Source: Pelagibacterium lacus
Lineage (GTDB): Bacteria; Pseudomonadota; Alphaproteobacteria; Rhizobiales; Devosiaceae
Assembly (NCBI RefSeq): GCF_003345525.1
Contig: NZ_QQNH01000002.1
Span: forward strand, 62,001 to 126,000
Length of the DNA stretch: 64,000 bases
Direction of reading: 5' to 3'
Below the pieces are notes generated by a model. The model saw nothing but the letters and a program-made list of their open reading frames with translations. It was not told where the DNA came from and made no database searches. Shown piece by piece: positions 38,048 through 47,628 of this stretch (positions within the stretch are counted from its first letter, which is position 1; every line of letters begins with the position of its first letter). Both the position numbers and the translations under genes were made by a program.

Positions 38048-40372
38048 TCATCCGCGTTTGACGAAGCTGTCGAGAACCTTTTTGGGGCCGGCCTTTTCGA
38101 AGTCGATGGAGAGCTTGTTGCCCTCGGTGGCGGTGACGGTGCCGTAGCCGAATTTGAGGTGGAAGACGCGCTCGCCGATGCCATAGGCGGCGGAAGGGCC
38201 CGAGGAGCGGGCGACCAGTTCGCCTTCGATGGTCAGGGGACCCGGGCCCTTGCGGGTCTGCTGCTGGCGCTGGGCGCGTTGCCAGCCGGGCGTTTCATAG
38301 ACGCTTTCAAAGGGATCACGCTGGTCGAAGCGGGTGGCGGCGCGGCCGCCATAGGTATAGCCGCCATAAGACGAGCCGGTATCGGTGACCTCGACCACAT
38401 GGGCGGGCAATTCGTCGAGGAAGCGCGAAGGGATGGCGGACTGCCACAGGCCGTGGATGCGGCGGTTCTGGGCCAGCGAGATGCGGCAGCGCTTGCGGGC
38501 CCGGGTGATGCCGACATAGGCGAGGCGGCGCTCCTCCTCGAGGCCGGCCAGCCCGGTTTCGTCGAGCGAACGCTGGTGGGGAAAGAGCCCTTCCTCCCAG
38601 CCGGGGAGGAAAACGGTGTCGAATTCGAGGCCCTTGGCCGAATGCAGTGTCATGATCGAGACCGCGTCCTCGGCCTCGCCGGAATCGCGGTCCATGACCA
38701 GGGCGATGTGTTCGAGGAAACCGCCGAGATTGTCGAATTCCTCCATGGAGCGGATCAGTTCCTTGAGGTTTTCCAGCCGCCCGGGGGCATCGGCGGATTT
38801 GTCATTCTGCCACATGGTGGTGTAGCCGGATTCGTCGAGAATCTGCTCGGCCAGCTCGTGGTGGGGGATCGATTGCAGGCGCAGGGCCCAATCGTCGATC
38901 TGGCGCACGAGTTCGCGCAAGGTGGTGCGCTGCCGGGCCTTGAGCTCCTCGGTCTCGACCAGTTCGCGAATGGCGGCGAGCAGCGGGATGTTGGCGGCGC
39001 GGGCGGTGTCGTGAACGACCTGCAGCGTGGCGTCGCCCAGGCCGCGCTTTGGGGTGTTGACGATACGCTCCAGGGCGAGATCGTCATTGGGCTGGGCGAC
39101 GATGCGCAGATAGGCCAGGGCATCGCGGATTTCCTTGCGCTCATAGAAACGCGGGCCGCCGACGACGCGGTAGTTGAGCCCCAGCGTGATGAAGCGTTCT
39201 TCGAACTCGCGCATCTGGAACGAGGCGCGGACGAGGATCGCCATGTCGTCGAGGCGGTCGCCCTGGCGCTGATATTGCTCGATCTGTTCGCCGATCTGGC
39301 GGGCTTCCTCTTCCGAATCCCAAACGGAAGTGACGGCGAGCTTTTCACCTTCCTCGCCCACATCGGTCTGCAGCGTCTTGCCCAGCCGCGATTCATTGTT
39401 GGCGATGAGGTGGGAGGCGGCGGAGAGGATATTGGAGGTCGAGCGGTAATTGCGTTCGAGCTTGATGATCTTCGCGCCGGGAAAATCCTTTTCGAAGCGC
39501 AGGATGTTGTCGACCTCGGCGCCGCGCCAGCCATAGATGGACTGATCGTCGTCGCCGACGACGCAGATATTGGCGCTGGTCTTCCCGTCGCGGGATTGGG
39601 CCAGGAGCCGCAGCCAGAGATATTGGGCGGTGTTGGAGTCCTGATATTCGTCGACCAGCATGTAGCGGAAGCGGTCGTGATATTCGGCGAGGACGGAGGG
39701 GTTCTCCTTGAACAGCCTTATGCCTTCGAGCAGCAGGTCGCCGAAATCGGCGGCATTGAGGGTTTTGAGGCGCGCCTGATAATCGGCATAGAGCTTCTGG
39801 CCCTTGCCATTGGCAAAAAAGCCGGCATCGGCGGGGGAGATGTCTTTAGGCAAGAGGCCCCGGTTCTTCCAGCCATCCATCATGCCAGAGAACTGGCGGG
39901 CGGGCCAGCGCTTCTCGTCGATGTTTTCGGCCTGCAGAAGCTGCTTGATGAGGCGGATCTGGTCGTCGGTGTCGAGGATGGTGAAATCAGGGCGCAGGTC
40001 GACCAGTTCGGCATGGCGCCGCAGGATGCGGGCACCAATGGAGTGGAAGGTGCCCAGCCACGGCATGCCCTCGACCGAAGCACCGACCAATTTGCCGATC
40101 CGGTCCTTCATTTCGCGGGCGGCCTTGTTGGTGAAGGTCACGGCGAGAATCTGGCTGCCACGAGCAAGGCGGGAGGCAAGGATATGGGCAATGCGGGTGG
40201 TGAGCACGCGGGTCTTGCCCGTGCCCGCGCCGGCGAGAACGAGCAGCGGGCCCTCGGTGGTTTCCACCGCTTCGCGCTGTTCGGCGTTCAGTCCGACGAG
40301 ATAGTCCGGCGCGCGCGTGGCGAACTGGGACGTGATCGGTCCTTGGGGGCGGTGCGGGGGTACGGCCGACAT
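38048..40372 (-). CDS. uvrD: UvrD/PcrA-type superfamily 1 DNA helicase
   Basis: 774 residues. UvrD unwinds DNA 3' to 5' in nucleotide excision and mismatch repair. Walker A is AGAGTGKT at 47-54, motif II is DEYQDSN, motif III VVGDDDQSIYGWRGA, motif IV/V TLHSAKGLEFDTVF and motif VI YVGITRARK. A Tudor-like C-terminal end (VFHLKFGYGTVTATEG) is present, as in PcrA/UvrD. No SOS box of the alphaproteobacterial GTTC-N7-GTTC type was found upstream. It interrupts the usual order after mraY. Confidence 0.95.
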   Translation of the reverse strand: MSAVPPHRPQGPITSQFATRAPDYLVGLNAEQREAVETTEGPLLVLAGAGTGKTRVLTTRIAHILASRLARGSQILAVTFTNKAAREMKDRIGKLVGASVEGMPWLGTFHSIGARILRRHAELVDLRPDFTILDTDDQIRLIKQLLQAENIDEKRWPARQFSGMMDGWKNRGLLPKDISPADAGFFANGKGQKLYADYQARLKTLNAADFGDLLLEGIRLFKENPSVLAEYHDRFRYMLVDEYQDSNTAQYLWLRLLAQSRDGKTSANICVVGDDDQSIYGWRGAEVDNILRFEKDFPGAKIIKLERNYRSTSNILSAASHLIANNESRLGKTLQTDVGEEGEKLAVTSVWDSEEEARQIGEQIEQYQRQGDRLDDMAILVRASFQMREFEERFITLGLNYRVVGGPRFYERKEIRDALAYLRIVAQPNDDLALERIVNTPKRGLGDATLQVVHDTARAANIPLLAAIRELVETEELKARQRTTLRELVRQIDDWALRLQSIPHHELAEQILDESGYTTMWQNDKSADAPGRLENLKELIRSMEEFDNLGGFLEHIALVMDRDSGEAEDAVSIMTLHSAKGLEFDTVFLPGWEEGLFPHQRSLDETGLAGLEEERRLAYVGITRARKRCRISLAQNRRIHGLWQSAIPSRFLDELPAHVVEVTDTGSSYGGYTYGGRAATRFDQRDPFESVYETPGWQRAQRQQQTRKGPGPLTIEGELVARSSGPSAAYGIGERVFHLKFGYGTVTATEGNKLSIDFEKAGPKKVLDSFVKRG

Positions 40373-40524
40373 CAGCTCTTGACGAATCTCTTTTTGTTCT
40401 CCTGCGCAGTATATAGGTCCGATGCGGGCAAAAGTATATGCGGGGCGGCAAATCCGCCGTCACAGAAGTGTTGTGGGCGGCGCCTATAGGCAAGCGCGTC
40501 TTTTTTGAACGCTTGGGGATTTCC

Positions 40525-42717
40525 ATGCAGAAATCATATGTTCTTGCCGCTCTGGCGGCCGGGCTTTTGGCTGGTGCGGCGCTGCCCGCCCACGCCCAGA
40601 CCTATTTCAACCGCATCGCCAGCTTTCCCGTGGCGCTCAACACGCCCGATATCGAAGCCGAAGAGAATTCGGCCGAGATCATCACCGCGACCGAAGACGG
40701 CATGACGCTGGTCTATTCCAACGCGCTGCTGGGCGGGGTCGGGTTCATCGACATCACCGATCCGGCCAATCCGCAGCTAGGCGGGTTCGTCCAGCTCGAA
40801 GGTGGGCCGACCTCGGTTTCGGTCATCGGTAACAAGGCGCTGGTCAGCGTCGACACCACCGACGATTTCACCGCCCCGACCGGCTATCTGGCCGTGGTCG
40901 ACATCACGACGCTCGAAGTCGAAGCCCAGTGCGATCTGGGCGGCCAGCCCGATGCCATCGCCCGCAACGCCGACGGTTCGCTGATCGCCATCTCGATGGA
41001 AAACCAGCGCGACGAGGACTTCAACGACGGTATCATCCCGCAGCTTCCCAGCGGCAACGTCACCTTCCTCGACGTGACCGATGGCACGCCCGATTGCGGC
41101 AGCCTGCGCGTGACCGAACTGGCCGGCCTTGCCGACGTGGCCGGTGAAGACGCCGAGCCGGAATATACCGATTTCAACAGCGCCAACGAACTCGCCGTGA
41201 CGCTGCAGGAAAACAACCACATCGTCATCATCGACGGCAACACGGGCGAAGTGATCAACCACTTCTCGGCCGGGTCGGTCGACCTTGCCGGCATCGACAC
41301 CGAAGAAGACGGCCAGCTGTCGTTCACCGACAGCGTCGAGGGCGTGGTACGCGAGCCCGACGCCATCCAGTGGCTGGACAACGACCGCGTTGTGATCGCC
41401 AACGAAGGCGACTACGAAGGCGGTTCGCGCGGCTTCACCATTTTCCACAAGGACGGCACCGAGCTTTATGAGAGCGGCGTGTCGATGGAATATATTTCCG
41501 CGCAACTCGGCCATTATCCGGAAGGGCGTTCGGACGCCAAGGGCATCGAGCCCGAAGGCATGGAAGTGGGCTTCTGGGGCGACGAGACGCTGATCTTCGT
41601 CAACCAGGAACGCGCCTCGCTGGTCGCCATCTATCGCGACACGGGCGGTGAGCCTGAATATATCCAGTCGATCCCCTCGGGCATCGGCCCCGAAGGCGCG
41701 CTGGCGATCCCCGAGCGCAACCTCTATGTCACCGCCAACGAAACCGACGTTTCGGCCGATGGTGGCGCTCCCGCGCACGTCATGATCTTCGAGCGTCAGG
41801 ACGTGGAAGCCCCTGCCTATCCGCAGATCATGTCGGCGCTCAATGAAGACGGCACGCCGATCGGCTGGGCCGCGCTTTCGGGCCTCGTTGCCGATGCGGA
41901 CGAAGCCGGCAAGCTCTATGCGATCAGCGACTCGTTCTTTTCGCTGATGCCCTCGATCTACACGATCGACGCGACCCAGAGCCCTGCACTGATCACCAAG
42001 GCGACTCTCGTCACTCGTGACGGTGCTGCTGCCGAGGCGCTTGACCTCGAAGGCATCGCGCTCGACGGCCAGGGTGGCTTCTGGCTGGCCTCGGAAGGCG
42101 ATGCCGACAAGGATATTCCGCACGCCCTCTATCGGGTCGACGCGGAGGGCGCGATCGTTGAGGAAGTGGCGTTCCCCGAAGCCCTCCTGGCCGGCCAGAA
42201 GCGCTTTGGCGCCGAAGGCATCAGCCCGGTTGGCGAAGGCGACGACATGGTGCTCTGGATCGCCATGCAGCGCGAATGGGGTGACGATGCCGCTGGCCTC
42301 GTCAAGCTCGTTTCCTACAAGCCTTCGACGGGCGAGTGGGGCGCGGTGCATTATCCGCTCGAAGCTCCGGCCGAAGGCGCCTGGGTCGGGTTGTCGGAAA
42401 TCACGATTTCGGGCGACTATGCCCATATCGTGGAACGCGACAACCAGATCGCGGCCAAGGCGCAGCTCAAGAAGCTCTACCGCGTGCCGGTTGCCGAACT
42501 GGTCGCGGCCGAGCTGGGTTCGGACCTGCCGGTGGTTACCAAGGAAGAAGTCCGCGACTTCATCCCCGACCTTCTGGCCCTCAACGGTTATGTGCTCGAC
42601 AAGGTCGAAGGCTTTGCCATCGACGCGGCGGGCGAAGGCTGGGTCGTCACCGACAATGACGGGGTGGACGACTCCTCGGGCGAAACCAATTTCTGGTCGA
42701 TCGGCACCGTCCAATAA
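40525..42717 (+). CDS. Exported protein with choice-of-anchor-like beta-propeller and phytase-like esterase domain
   Basis: 730 residues. A Sec signal peptide ends near residue 25 (AHA-Q). The N-terminal half (about 60-430) contains repeated propeller-like blades (GFIDITDPANPQLGGFVQLEG, VAIYRDTGGEPEYIQSIPSG). The C-terminal half (about 450-725) matches the esterase-like activity of phytase domain (ALDLEGIALDGQGGFWLASEGD, RFGAEGISPVGEGDDMVLWIAMQ, KVEGFAIDAAGEGWVVTDNDG). Acidic residues suggest calcium binding. It is expected in the periplasm and may act on phosphate esters; activity is not shown. The ATG at 40525 has GGGGA 6 bases upstream. Confidence 0.75.
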   Translation: MQKSYVLAALAAGLLAGAALPAHAQTYFNRIASFPVALNTPDIEAEENSAEIITATEDGMTLVYSNALLGGVGFIDITDPANPQLGGFVQLEGGPTSVSVIGNKALVSVDTTDDFTAPTGYLAVVDITTLEVEAQCDLGGQPDAIARNADGSLIAISMENQRDEDFNDGIIPQLPSGNVTFLDVTDGTPDCGSLRVTELAGLADVAGEDAEPEYTDFNSANELAVTLQENNHIVIIDGNTGEVINHFSAGSVDLAGIDTEEDGQLSFTDSVEGVVREPDAIQWLDNDRVVIANEGDYEGGSRGFTIFHKDGTELYESGVSMEYISAQLGHYPEGRSDAKGIEPEGMEVGFWGDETLIFVNQERASLVAIYRDTGGEPEYIQSIPSGIGPEGALAIPERNLYVTANETDVSADGGAPAHVMIFERQDVEAPAYPQIMSALNEDGTPIGWAALSGLVADADEAGKLYAISDSFFSLMPSIYTIDATQSPALITKATLVTRDGAAAEALDLEGIALDGQGGFWLASEGDADKDIPHALYRVDAEGAIVEEVAFPEALLAGQKRFGAEGISPVGEGDDMVLWIAMQREWGDDAAGLVKLVSYKPSTGEWGAVHYPLEAPAEGAWVGLSEITISGDYAHIVERDNQIAAKAQLKKLYRVPVAELVAAELGSDLPVVTKEEVRDFIPDLLALNGYVLDKVEGFAIDAAGEGWVVTDNDGVDDSSGETNFWSIGTVQ

Positions 42718-42744
42718 ACCGGACGCCGAATAGAAGGCAGATCG

Positions 42745-42771
42745 GGGTCGGGCGCAAGCCCGGCCCTTTTT
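42745..42771 (+). terminator. Intrinsic terminator after the phytase-like gene
   Basis: Stem GGGTCGGGC (42745-42753) pairs with GCCCGGCCC (42758-42766) with one T-G pair and a GCAA tetraloop, followed by five T. Confidence 0.85.
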
Positions 42772-42876
42772 CTTGACGCGGACGCGAAAATCTCGTCTTC
42801 ACAATGGCTAATGCCGGGTGACGCGGTGGATGGTTTTGCCTAAGGTCCGCGTGATTTAGCTCCAGGGTCCAAAGGC

Positions 42877-45800
42877 TTGGCCAATCGAATCTACATCGCC
42901 ATCGGAATGCTGCTGATCCTCGTGCTGGGCGGGGCGTTCGTCGTGCCGTGGTTCATCGACTGGAACGCCTACAAGCCCCGCATGGAACAGATGGCGGAAG
43001 CAGCGCTGGGCGTCGAGGTGGCGATCGACGGGGATATGGATTTCGTCCTTCTGCCCCAGCCGCGCATGCATTTCGAGCATGTGCGGATCGGCCCGGAGGC
43101 GGCCCCGATCGGCGCCGCCGATCTCATCGAAGCGGACCTTTCGCTGATCGACTTTCTGCGCGACCGGTTCACCGTCACCGAATTGCGGCTGTTTGCGCCG
43201 CAACTGAGCCTGACCATTGATGAAACAGGAGCCATGCGGACTCCCATCACGCTGGCGGAAACGGCATCGGTCTCCAATGTCTCGATCGCCAATGCGCGCT
43301 TCGAGAGCGGCACGGTATCGCTTGTCGACCTGCGCAGCGGCGAGCGCTGGGAAAGCCGCGACTTTACCGGCCGCATGCAGATGACAGCCTTGCGGGGGCC
43401 GTTCGTGCTGCAGGGCACCCTGACCCATGGACAGACCGTCCACGCCGTTGCCTTTGCCACTTCGGCCATGAACGAGGCCGGCGCGATGCAGCTCTCGGCG
43501 ACATTGCGGCCGGTGGGCGGGCCGTTCTCGGCGGCCATAGAGGGCCTGTTGCGCACCGGCGACGCGCCGCACTTTTCCGGCAACCTCACCTATCGCCAGT
43601 TTGCCGAGGATGGCGGCGAAACGGTGGTTGGCGACCTGCTGCTGCAGGGGCCGGTGACCGCGGACCTCGATGCGGTCACGCTGAGCGAATTCACCCTTTT
43701 GCCCGATGAGAACCAGCCGACCACGCGGCTGACCGGCAGCGCGGCGCTGTCGCTGGGCGCCGATCCCGGCTTCGAGGCGACGGTTTCGGGCGGCGTCGTG
43801 ACGCTGTTGCCGGGGGAAGTCATTCCCGACGACAGTCTCCAACCCTATGCGGCGCTGCGGCTGCTTGGTGAAATGCCCGAGCCGCTGATCCCCGCACTGC
43901 GCGCACAACTGGCGATAAGCATCAACGAATTGCGGGTACGCGGCGTGTCGATGCGCGATGTGCGGCTGGATGCGCGGTCGGATGGCGTGGCGTGGGAGAT
44001 CGAGGAATTTTCCGGGCGATTGTCGGGGGACACGACGCTCAAGCTCACCGGGACGCTGGCCCGCGCGGCGGGATGGCCGGCCTTCGAGGGAACGCTGGCC
44101 CTGGCCTCGCCGCGGCTGGATGCGCTGAGCCTTTTGTGGAAGCGTCCGCAGGATGGCAATCCGCTGTTCGGCATGGCGGGGTCGCTCAATGGGCGCGTGC
44201 AACTGGTCAATGACCGGCTGAGCCTGGTCGACGGCGTGGCGACGCTCGACGGCACCACCCATGCGGTATCCGGCGATGTCCGGTTCGGGGCGACGCCCTC
44301 GCTCGATCTCGATGTCGGGCTTTCGGCGCTGACCGAGGGGCAGAGCGCGGCGCTGGCGGCGTTGATGCCGCAAATCGATCCGGCCGGCGCGTTCGGGCTG
44401 AGCTTTCCGCAGGGCCGTTTGTCGCTCGCCGTGGAGCACGCCTTCGCGCTCGGCCTGCCGCTGGAAGGACTCGACCTCGTATCGGCGTGGTCGGAGGCGG
44501 GCATGGCGTTCGAGCAGGTCGCCCTTCAAAGTTTTGGCGGGGTCGGGTTCGACGGGCAGGCACAGGCGAGCGGAAGCCTCGCCGCGCCGGTCGTTTCGGG
44601 CGAGGGGGTGCTCACCATCGCCCAGGGCGCGCGGGCGCTCGACCTGGTGCCGGGCATCGGGGCGGCAGGGACGCCGCTGCGGCGCGCCGTGCTGGGCAGC
44701 CTGCCGGCGCGGCTCGATGTGGATCTCGAGGCGCCGGGGCGCGACACTATCCAGTCGGCGGTGCTGCAGGGTATGGCGGGGGCGCTCGATCTTGCCCTCA
44801 CGCTCGATATGACGGGGGGCGTGCTCGGGCTGGGACGGGAAGCGCTGGGGGTGACGCTGGACTTGGCGGCGGATCGGGGGAGCGAGCTTTTCGAGCAGAT
44901 GGGCTTGCCCGAGGTCATGCTGGCCGAGGACGGGATCATCACCAATGCGCGGGTCTTCGGCAATCCACGCGGGCTGATGGAGGCCGATCTTTCGATCGAG
45001 GGCGGCGGCGAGCGGATCGATTTTTCCGGCAATCTGGATTTTTCCAACCCGGTCTCGCTGCGCGGGCAGGGGGAAACCGCCTTCATCTTCCAGGACGGGG
45101 CGGCGCTGGGGCTGCTGAGCGGCGCGCGGGGGGTATGGTTTCCGGCCCTCGAAGGCGGCGCCCGGGTGAGCTTTATCGGCGGGGAGAGTGTGCAGTTCGA
45201 CGCCATTTCGGCCTTGAGCGGAGAACGGGCGCTGTCCGGCCAGATCACCTATGCCGCGCAAAGGGACAGCGCGCTGGTGACCGGAGCGCTGGCCGCGGAG
45301 GCGCTGGATATCGAAACCCTCGCCTCCATGCTGGCCGGTCCGGCGGCGCTGATCGACGGGGGAAACGGATTGTGGCCGGACGGGCCCGTCGATATCGGGG
45401 CGTCGCCGCGCCAGACGCGCGGGCGTGTCTCGATCACCGCTCCGGCGCTTTATGCCGACGACCAGCGGCTGATCGAAGCCCTGGCCTTCGATTATGTGTG
45501 GGGCAATGAGGACAATGGCCTGCGCGGGCTGTTTGGCGAAATGGGCGGGGGGACGGTGCAACTGGATGCGACGCTGTGCTGCAGCTCGACCGTCGCCTCG
45601 AAGAGCCTTTCGGGCCGCTTTACCCTCAACGGGGTGCGGCTGGATGCGGTGCTGCCCGAGGTGGCGGGCGACGTGCTGGGCGGCACGCTGACCCTGGGGG
45701 CGCAGTTCCAGGCGAGCGGGGAGAGCTTTGACGGTCTCGCGGCGACCCTCAATGGCGAGGGCAGTTTTTCCATCGCGGACCTGCGCATCGAGGGGCTGTC

Positions 45801-46497
45801 GCCATCGGTGTTCAACGCGGCGGCGGATGTGGACGATCTGGTGGCCATCGCCCCCGACGATTTCGAGGCGCTGGTGGCCATGGCGCTGGCCTCGGGGCCG
45901 TTCCGGGCCGATGAGGCGGGCGGGCTGGCCAGCATGATCGGCGGACGGCTGCGCGTCTCCAACCTCGCCATCGGCGGCACCGGCGCGCGCCTGGTCGGCG
46001 GGGGATCGCTCGACCTGCGCGACGGCGATCTGGATGCGCAATGGACCCTCGGGCTCACGCGCATGCTGGCGGGCAATGGGCTCATCACCGAAACCACCGG
46101 CCGGCTCGGGGTCGGGGTATCCGGCTCGATCTTCGATCCGGTTCGCAGCCTCGATATCGGGCCCATGGTGGACGCCATCCAGATGCAGGCCTATGAGCTC
46201 GAACTCAACGAGCTGGAGGCATTGCGGGCCGAGCAGGAGGCGCGGCAGCAGGCGGCGGCCGAGGAACAGGCGCGGCTGATGGAAGAGCAGGCGCGGCGGG
46301 CCGCCGAGCAATTATTGCTCGAGCAGCAACAGAATTCGCTGCAATCGGACGAGACGCGGCAATTGCTCGACGATATCGAGGCCCTGCTCAATGGCGGGCT
46401 CGACGCTCCCGCCACCAATCCGGCTCCGGCACCCACGCCGCAGAGCCCGTCCTTCACCATCCTGCCGCCCGGGGCGCTGCAACTGGACGGACTATAG
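42877..46497 (+). CDS. AsmA-family envelope protein
   Basis: 1206 residues. One N-terminal membrane helix (about 5-25) is followed by a long periplasmic region typical of AsmA proteins: NAYKPRMEQMAEAALGVEVAIDGD at the start and repeated beta-strand-rich segments, ending with the AsmA C-terminal type domain (about 860-1060). A Glu/Gln/Ala-rich helical segment (about 1100-1150) and a Pro-rich tail close the protein. The family is implicated in outer membrane biogenesis and lipid transport between membranes. The only plausible start is TTG 42877, as a stop codon lies 36 bases upstream. Confidence 0.85.
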   Translation: MANRIYIAIGMLLILVLGGAFVVPWFIDWNAYKPRMEQMAEAALGVEVAIDGDMDFVLLPQPRMHFEHVRIGPEAAPIGAADLIEADLSLIDFLRDRFTVTELRLFAPQLSLTIDETGAMRTPITLAETASVSNVSIANARFESGTVSLVDLRSGERWESRDFTGRMQMTALRGPFVLQGTLTHGQTVHAVAFATSAMNEAGAMQLSATLRPVGGPFSAAIEGLLRTGDAPHFSGNLTYRQFAEDGGETVVGDLLLQGPVTADLDAVTLSEFTLLPDENQPTTRLTGSAALSLGADPGFEATVSGGVVTLLPGEVIPDDSLQPYAALRLLGEMPEPLIPALRAQLAISINELRVRGVSMRDVRLDARSDGVAWEIEEFSGRLSGDTTLKLTGTLARAAGWPAFEGTLALASPRLDALSLLWKRPQDGNPLFGMAGSLNGRVQLVNDRLSLVDGVATLDGTTHAVSGDVRFGATPSLDLDVGLSALTEGQSAALAALMPQIDPAGAFGLSFPQGRLSLAVEHAFALGLPLEGLDLVSAWSEAGMAFEQVALQSFGGVGFDGQAQASGSLAAPVVSGEGVLTIAQGARALDLVPGIGAAGTPLRRAVLGSLPARLDVDLEAPGRDTIQSAVLQGMAGALDLALTLDMTGGVLGLGREALGVTLDLAADRGSELFEQMGLPEVMLAEDGIITNARVFGNPRGLMEADLSIEGGGERIDFSGNLDFSNPVSLRGQGETAFIFQDGAALGLLSGARGVWFPALEGGARVSFIGGESVQFDAISALSGERALSGQITYAAQRDSALVTGALAAEALDIETLASMLAGPAALIDGGNGLWPDGPVDIGASPRQTRGRVSITAPALYADDQRLIEALAFDYVWGNEDNGLRGLFGEMGGGTVQLDATLCCSSTVASKSLSGRFTLNGVRLDAVLPEVAGDVLGGTLTLGAQFQASGESFDGLAATLNGEGSFSIADLRIEGLSPSVFNAAADVDDLVAIAPDDFEALVAMALASGPFRADEAGGLASMIGGRLRVSNLAIGGTGARLVGGGSLDLRDGDLDAQWTLGLTRMLAGNGLITETTGRLGVGVSGSIFDPVRSLDIGPMVDAIQMQAYELELNELEALRAEQEARQQAAAEEQARLMEEQARRAAEQLLLEQQQNSLQSDETRQLLDDIEALLNGGLDAPATNPAPAPTPQSPSFTILPPGALQLDGL

Positions 46498-46701
46498 GCG
46501 CTCGGACAGCGCCCAGCCGAGGATGGCGACACGCAGGGAGGAGGAGAGATTGGGCTCGGCGCGCTCCTCGTCGATCCTGGCGATAAGCTGCGGCACGGTG
46601 AGGCCCCGGGACGCGGCCATGCGCTCGAGCGCATCCCAGAAGGCGGGTTCGAGCGCGATGGAGGTGCGGTGGCCGGAAATGGTCAGCGAACGCTTGCGCA
46701 T
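46492..46701 (-). CDS. Ribbon-helix-helix domain protein
   Basis: 69 residues. The fold is recognised from MRKRSLTISGHRTSIALEP, then two helices (FWDALERMAASRGLTVPQLIARID) and a C-terminal extension, matching the alphaproteobacterial RHH_4-type family. Such proteins usually bind DNA as dimers, but no target is known for this one. Its 3' end overlaps the 3' end of the AsmA gene by 6 bp. It is 25 bp downstream of sspB on the same strand, so the two may be cotranscribed. Confidence 0.78.
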   Translation of the reverse strand: MRKRSLTISGHRTSIALEPAFWDALERMAASRGLTVPQLIARIDEERAEPNLSSSLRVAILGWALSERL

Positions 46702-46726
46702 GGAAGGGCTCGCGGCGGGGTCGGGG

Positions 46727-47224
46727 CTATTTCTTGCGGAAGGAATCGAGGCTGACGACCTTTTCGCCCTTGGCGGCATCGGCGTCGGCGGTTTCTTCGG
46801 CGTCGGGTTCGGTGGTTTCCTCGGGCTCGGCGTCGGCATCGCTCACCGGGCGGAGACCCGGCTTGGGCTCGGCGACCTCGAACTGGAGGCCGAACTGGAC
46901 GGAGGGGTCGAAGAAGCCCTTGATGGCCGAAAAGGGAATGAACAGCACTTCGTTAATGTTGTCGAAGGAGAGCCCGACCTCGAAGCCGGTTTCGGAAACC
47001 TTGAGGTCCCAGAACTGGTTCTGGAGGACAATTGTCATCTCGGTTTCATATTGCGAGAGCAGTTTCTGGCTCAGGCGTACGCCGGGGGCGTGGGTCATGA
47101 AGGAGATGAAGAAGTGATGGTCGCCGGGCAGGCCGGTGCGGGCCACTTCGCCCAGCACCTTCCGTACGACGCCGCGCAGGGCTTCCTGGGCCAGAATGTC
47201 GTAGCGGATATGGTCTTGGGCCAT
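46727..47224 (-). CDS. sspB: ClpXP proteolysis adaptor SspB (alphaproteobacterial type)
   Basis: 165 residues. The N-terminal domain (about 1-120: IRYDILAQEALRGVVRKVL, HHFFISFMTHAPGVRLS, MTIVLQNQFWDL) is the SspB fold that binds ssrA-tagged proteins. An acidic linker (about 125-152) follows, then a short conserved C-terminal tail (GEKVVSLDSFRKK) that docks on ClpX. The start at 47224 has GGGAG 9 bases upstream. It lies immediately downstream of the ssrA gene on the same strand. Confidence 0.92.
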   Translation of the reverse strand: MAQDHIRYDILAQEALRGVVRKVLGEVARTGLPGDHHFFISFMTHAPGVRLSQKLLSQYETEMTIVLQNQFWDLKVSETGFEVGLSFDNINEVLFIPFSAIKGFFDPSVQFGLQFEVAEPKPGLRPVSDADAEPEETTEPDAEETADADAAKGEKVVSLDSFRKK

Positions 47225-47301
47225 CGAGGGCGGCTCCCTAGGGCTGGAGGGTGAGAATCTTCGGCCCCCATAACAGCCTGAACTGGCGAGAGATTTCAAG
47301 C

Positions 47302-47622
47302 AAAAGGAGATGCAGGCTTCTGTTGCCAGGTGCCTGCGGACCCCGCCTGATCCCTGCTACAGAATCAGGGCTTTAGTTCGAGGTATCGCACTGCTTACGC
47401 AGCGAGACGTGCCTCAGCATAGTTGTCGTTTGCAACTATAAGGTTAGCCCGATAACGGTGGTACAATGCCGAGCGAAAGCTCACCCTTTACGCCCTCGTC
47501 GATCCTGTTTCGCCCCCATAAGGTCCTCTGGAAAAAGAGGGTTTTGGTGGAGGCGCCGGGTACTGCCCCCGGGTCCGATGGGTTTATTACGATGACAGTT
47601 TATCGCCATAGCCGTTGCCAGC
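47302..47622 (-). ncRNA. ssrA: Two-piece (circularly permuted) transfer-messenger RNA
   Basis: On the minus strand the acceptor piece comes first and ends in CGCCTCC-A-CCA (47555-47545), complementary to GGGGGCG at the 5' end of the coding piece (47517-47511). The acceptor stem includes a G3-U70 pair, the alanine identity element. An intervening segment of 27 bases (47544-47518) is removed on processing. The tag frame, GCA at 47433 to TAA at 47395, encodes ANDNYAEARLAA. A terminator hairpin (47312-47337) with TTTT marks the 3' end. tmRNA rescues stalled ribosomes and tags the products for ClpXP; SspB, encoded next, delivers them. Outer ends are approximate. Confidence 0.94.
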
Positions 47623-47628
47623 ACGCCT

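Noticed and set aside
40373-40440. LexA/SOS operator before uvrD
   Set aside because: Only one GTTC is present; the second half-site at the required 7-base spacing is missing.
42856-46311. A 1151-codon open frame antisense to the AsmA gene
   Set aside because: Long antisense frames are expected in GC-rich genes with biased third positions. Its translation is low-complexity Arg/Gln/Pro-rich with no motif and no ribosome-binding site. The same applies to frames of several hundred codons antisense to glgB, pgm/glgX, the phytase-like gene and the TPP enzyme.
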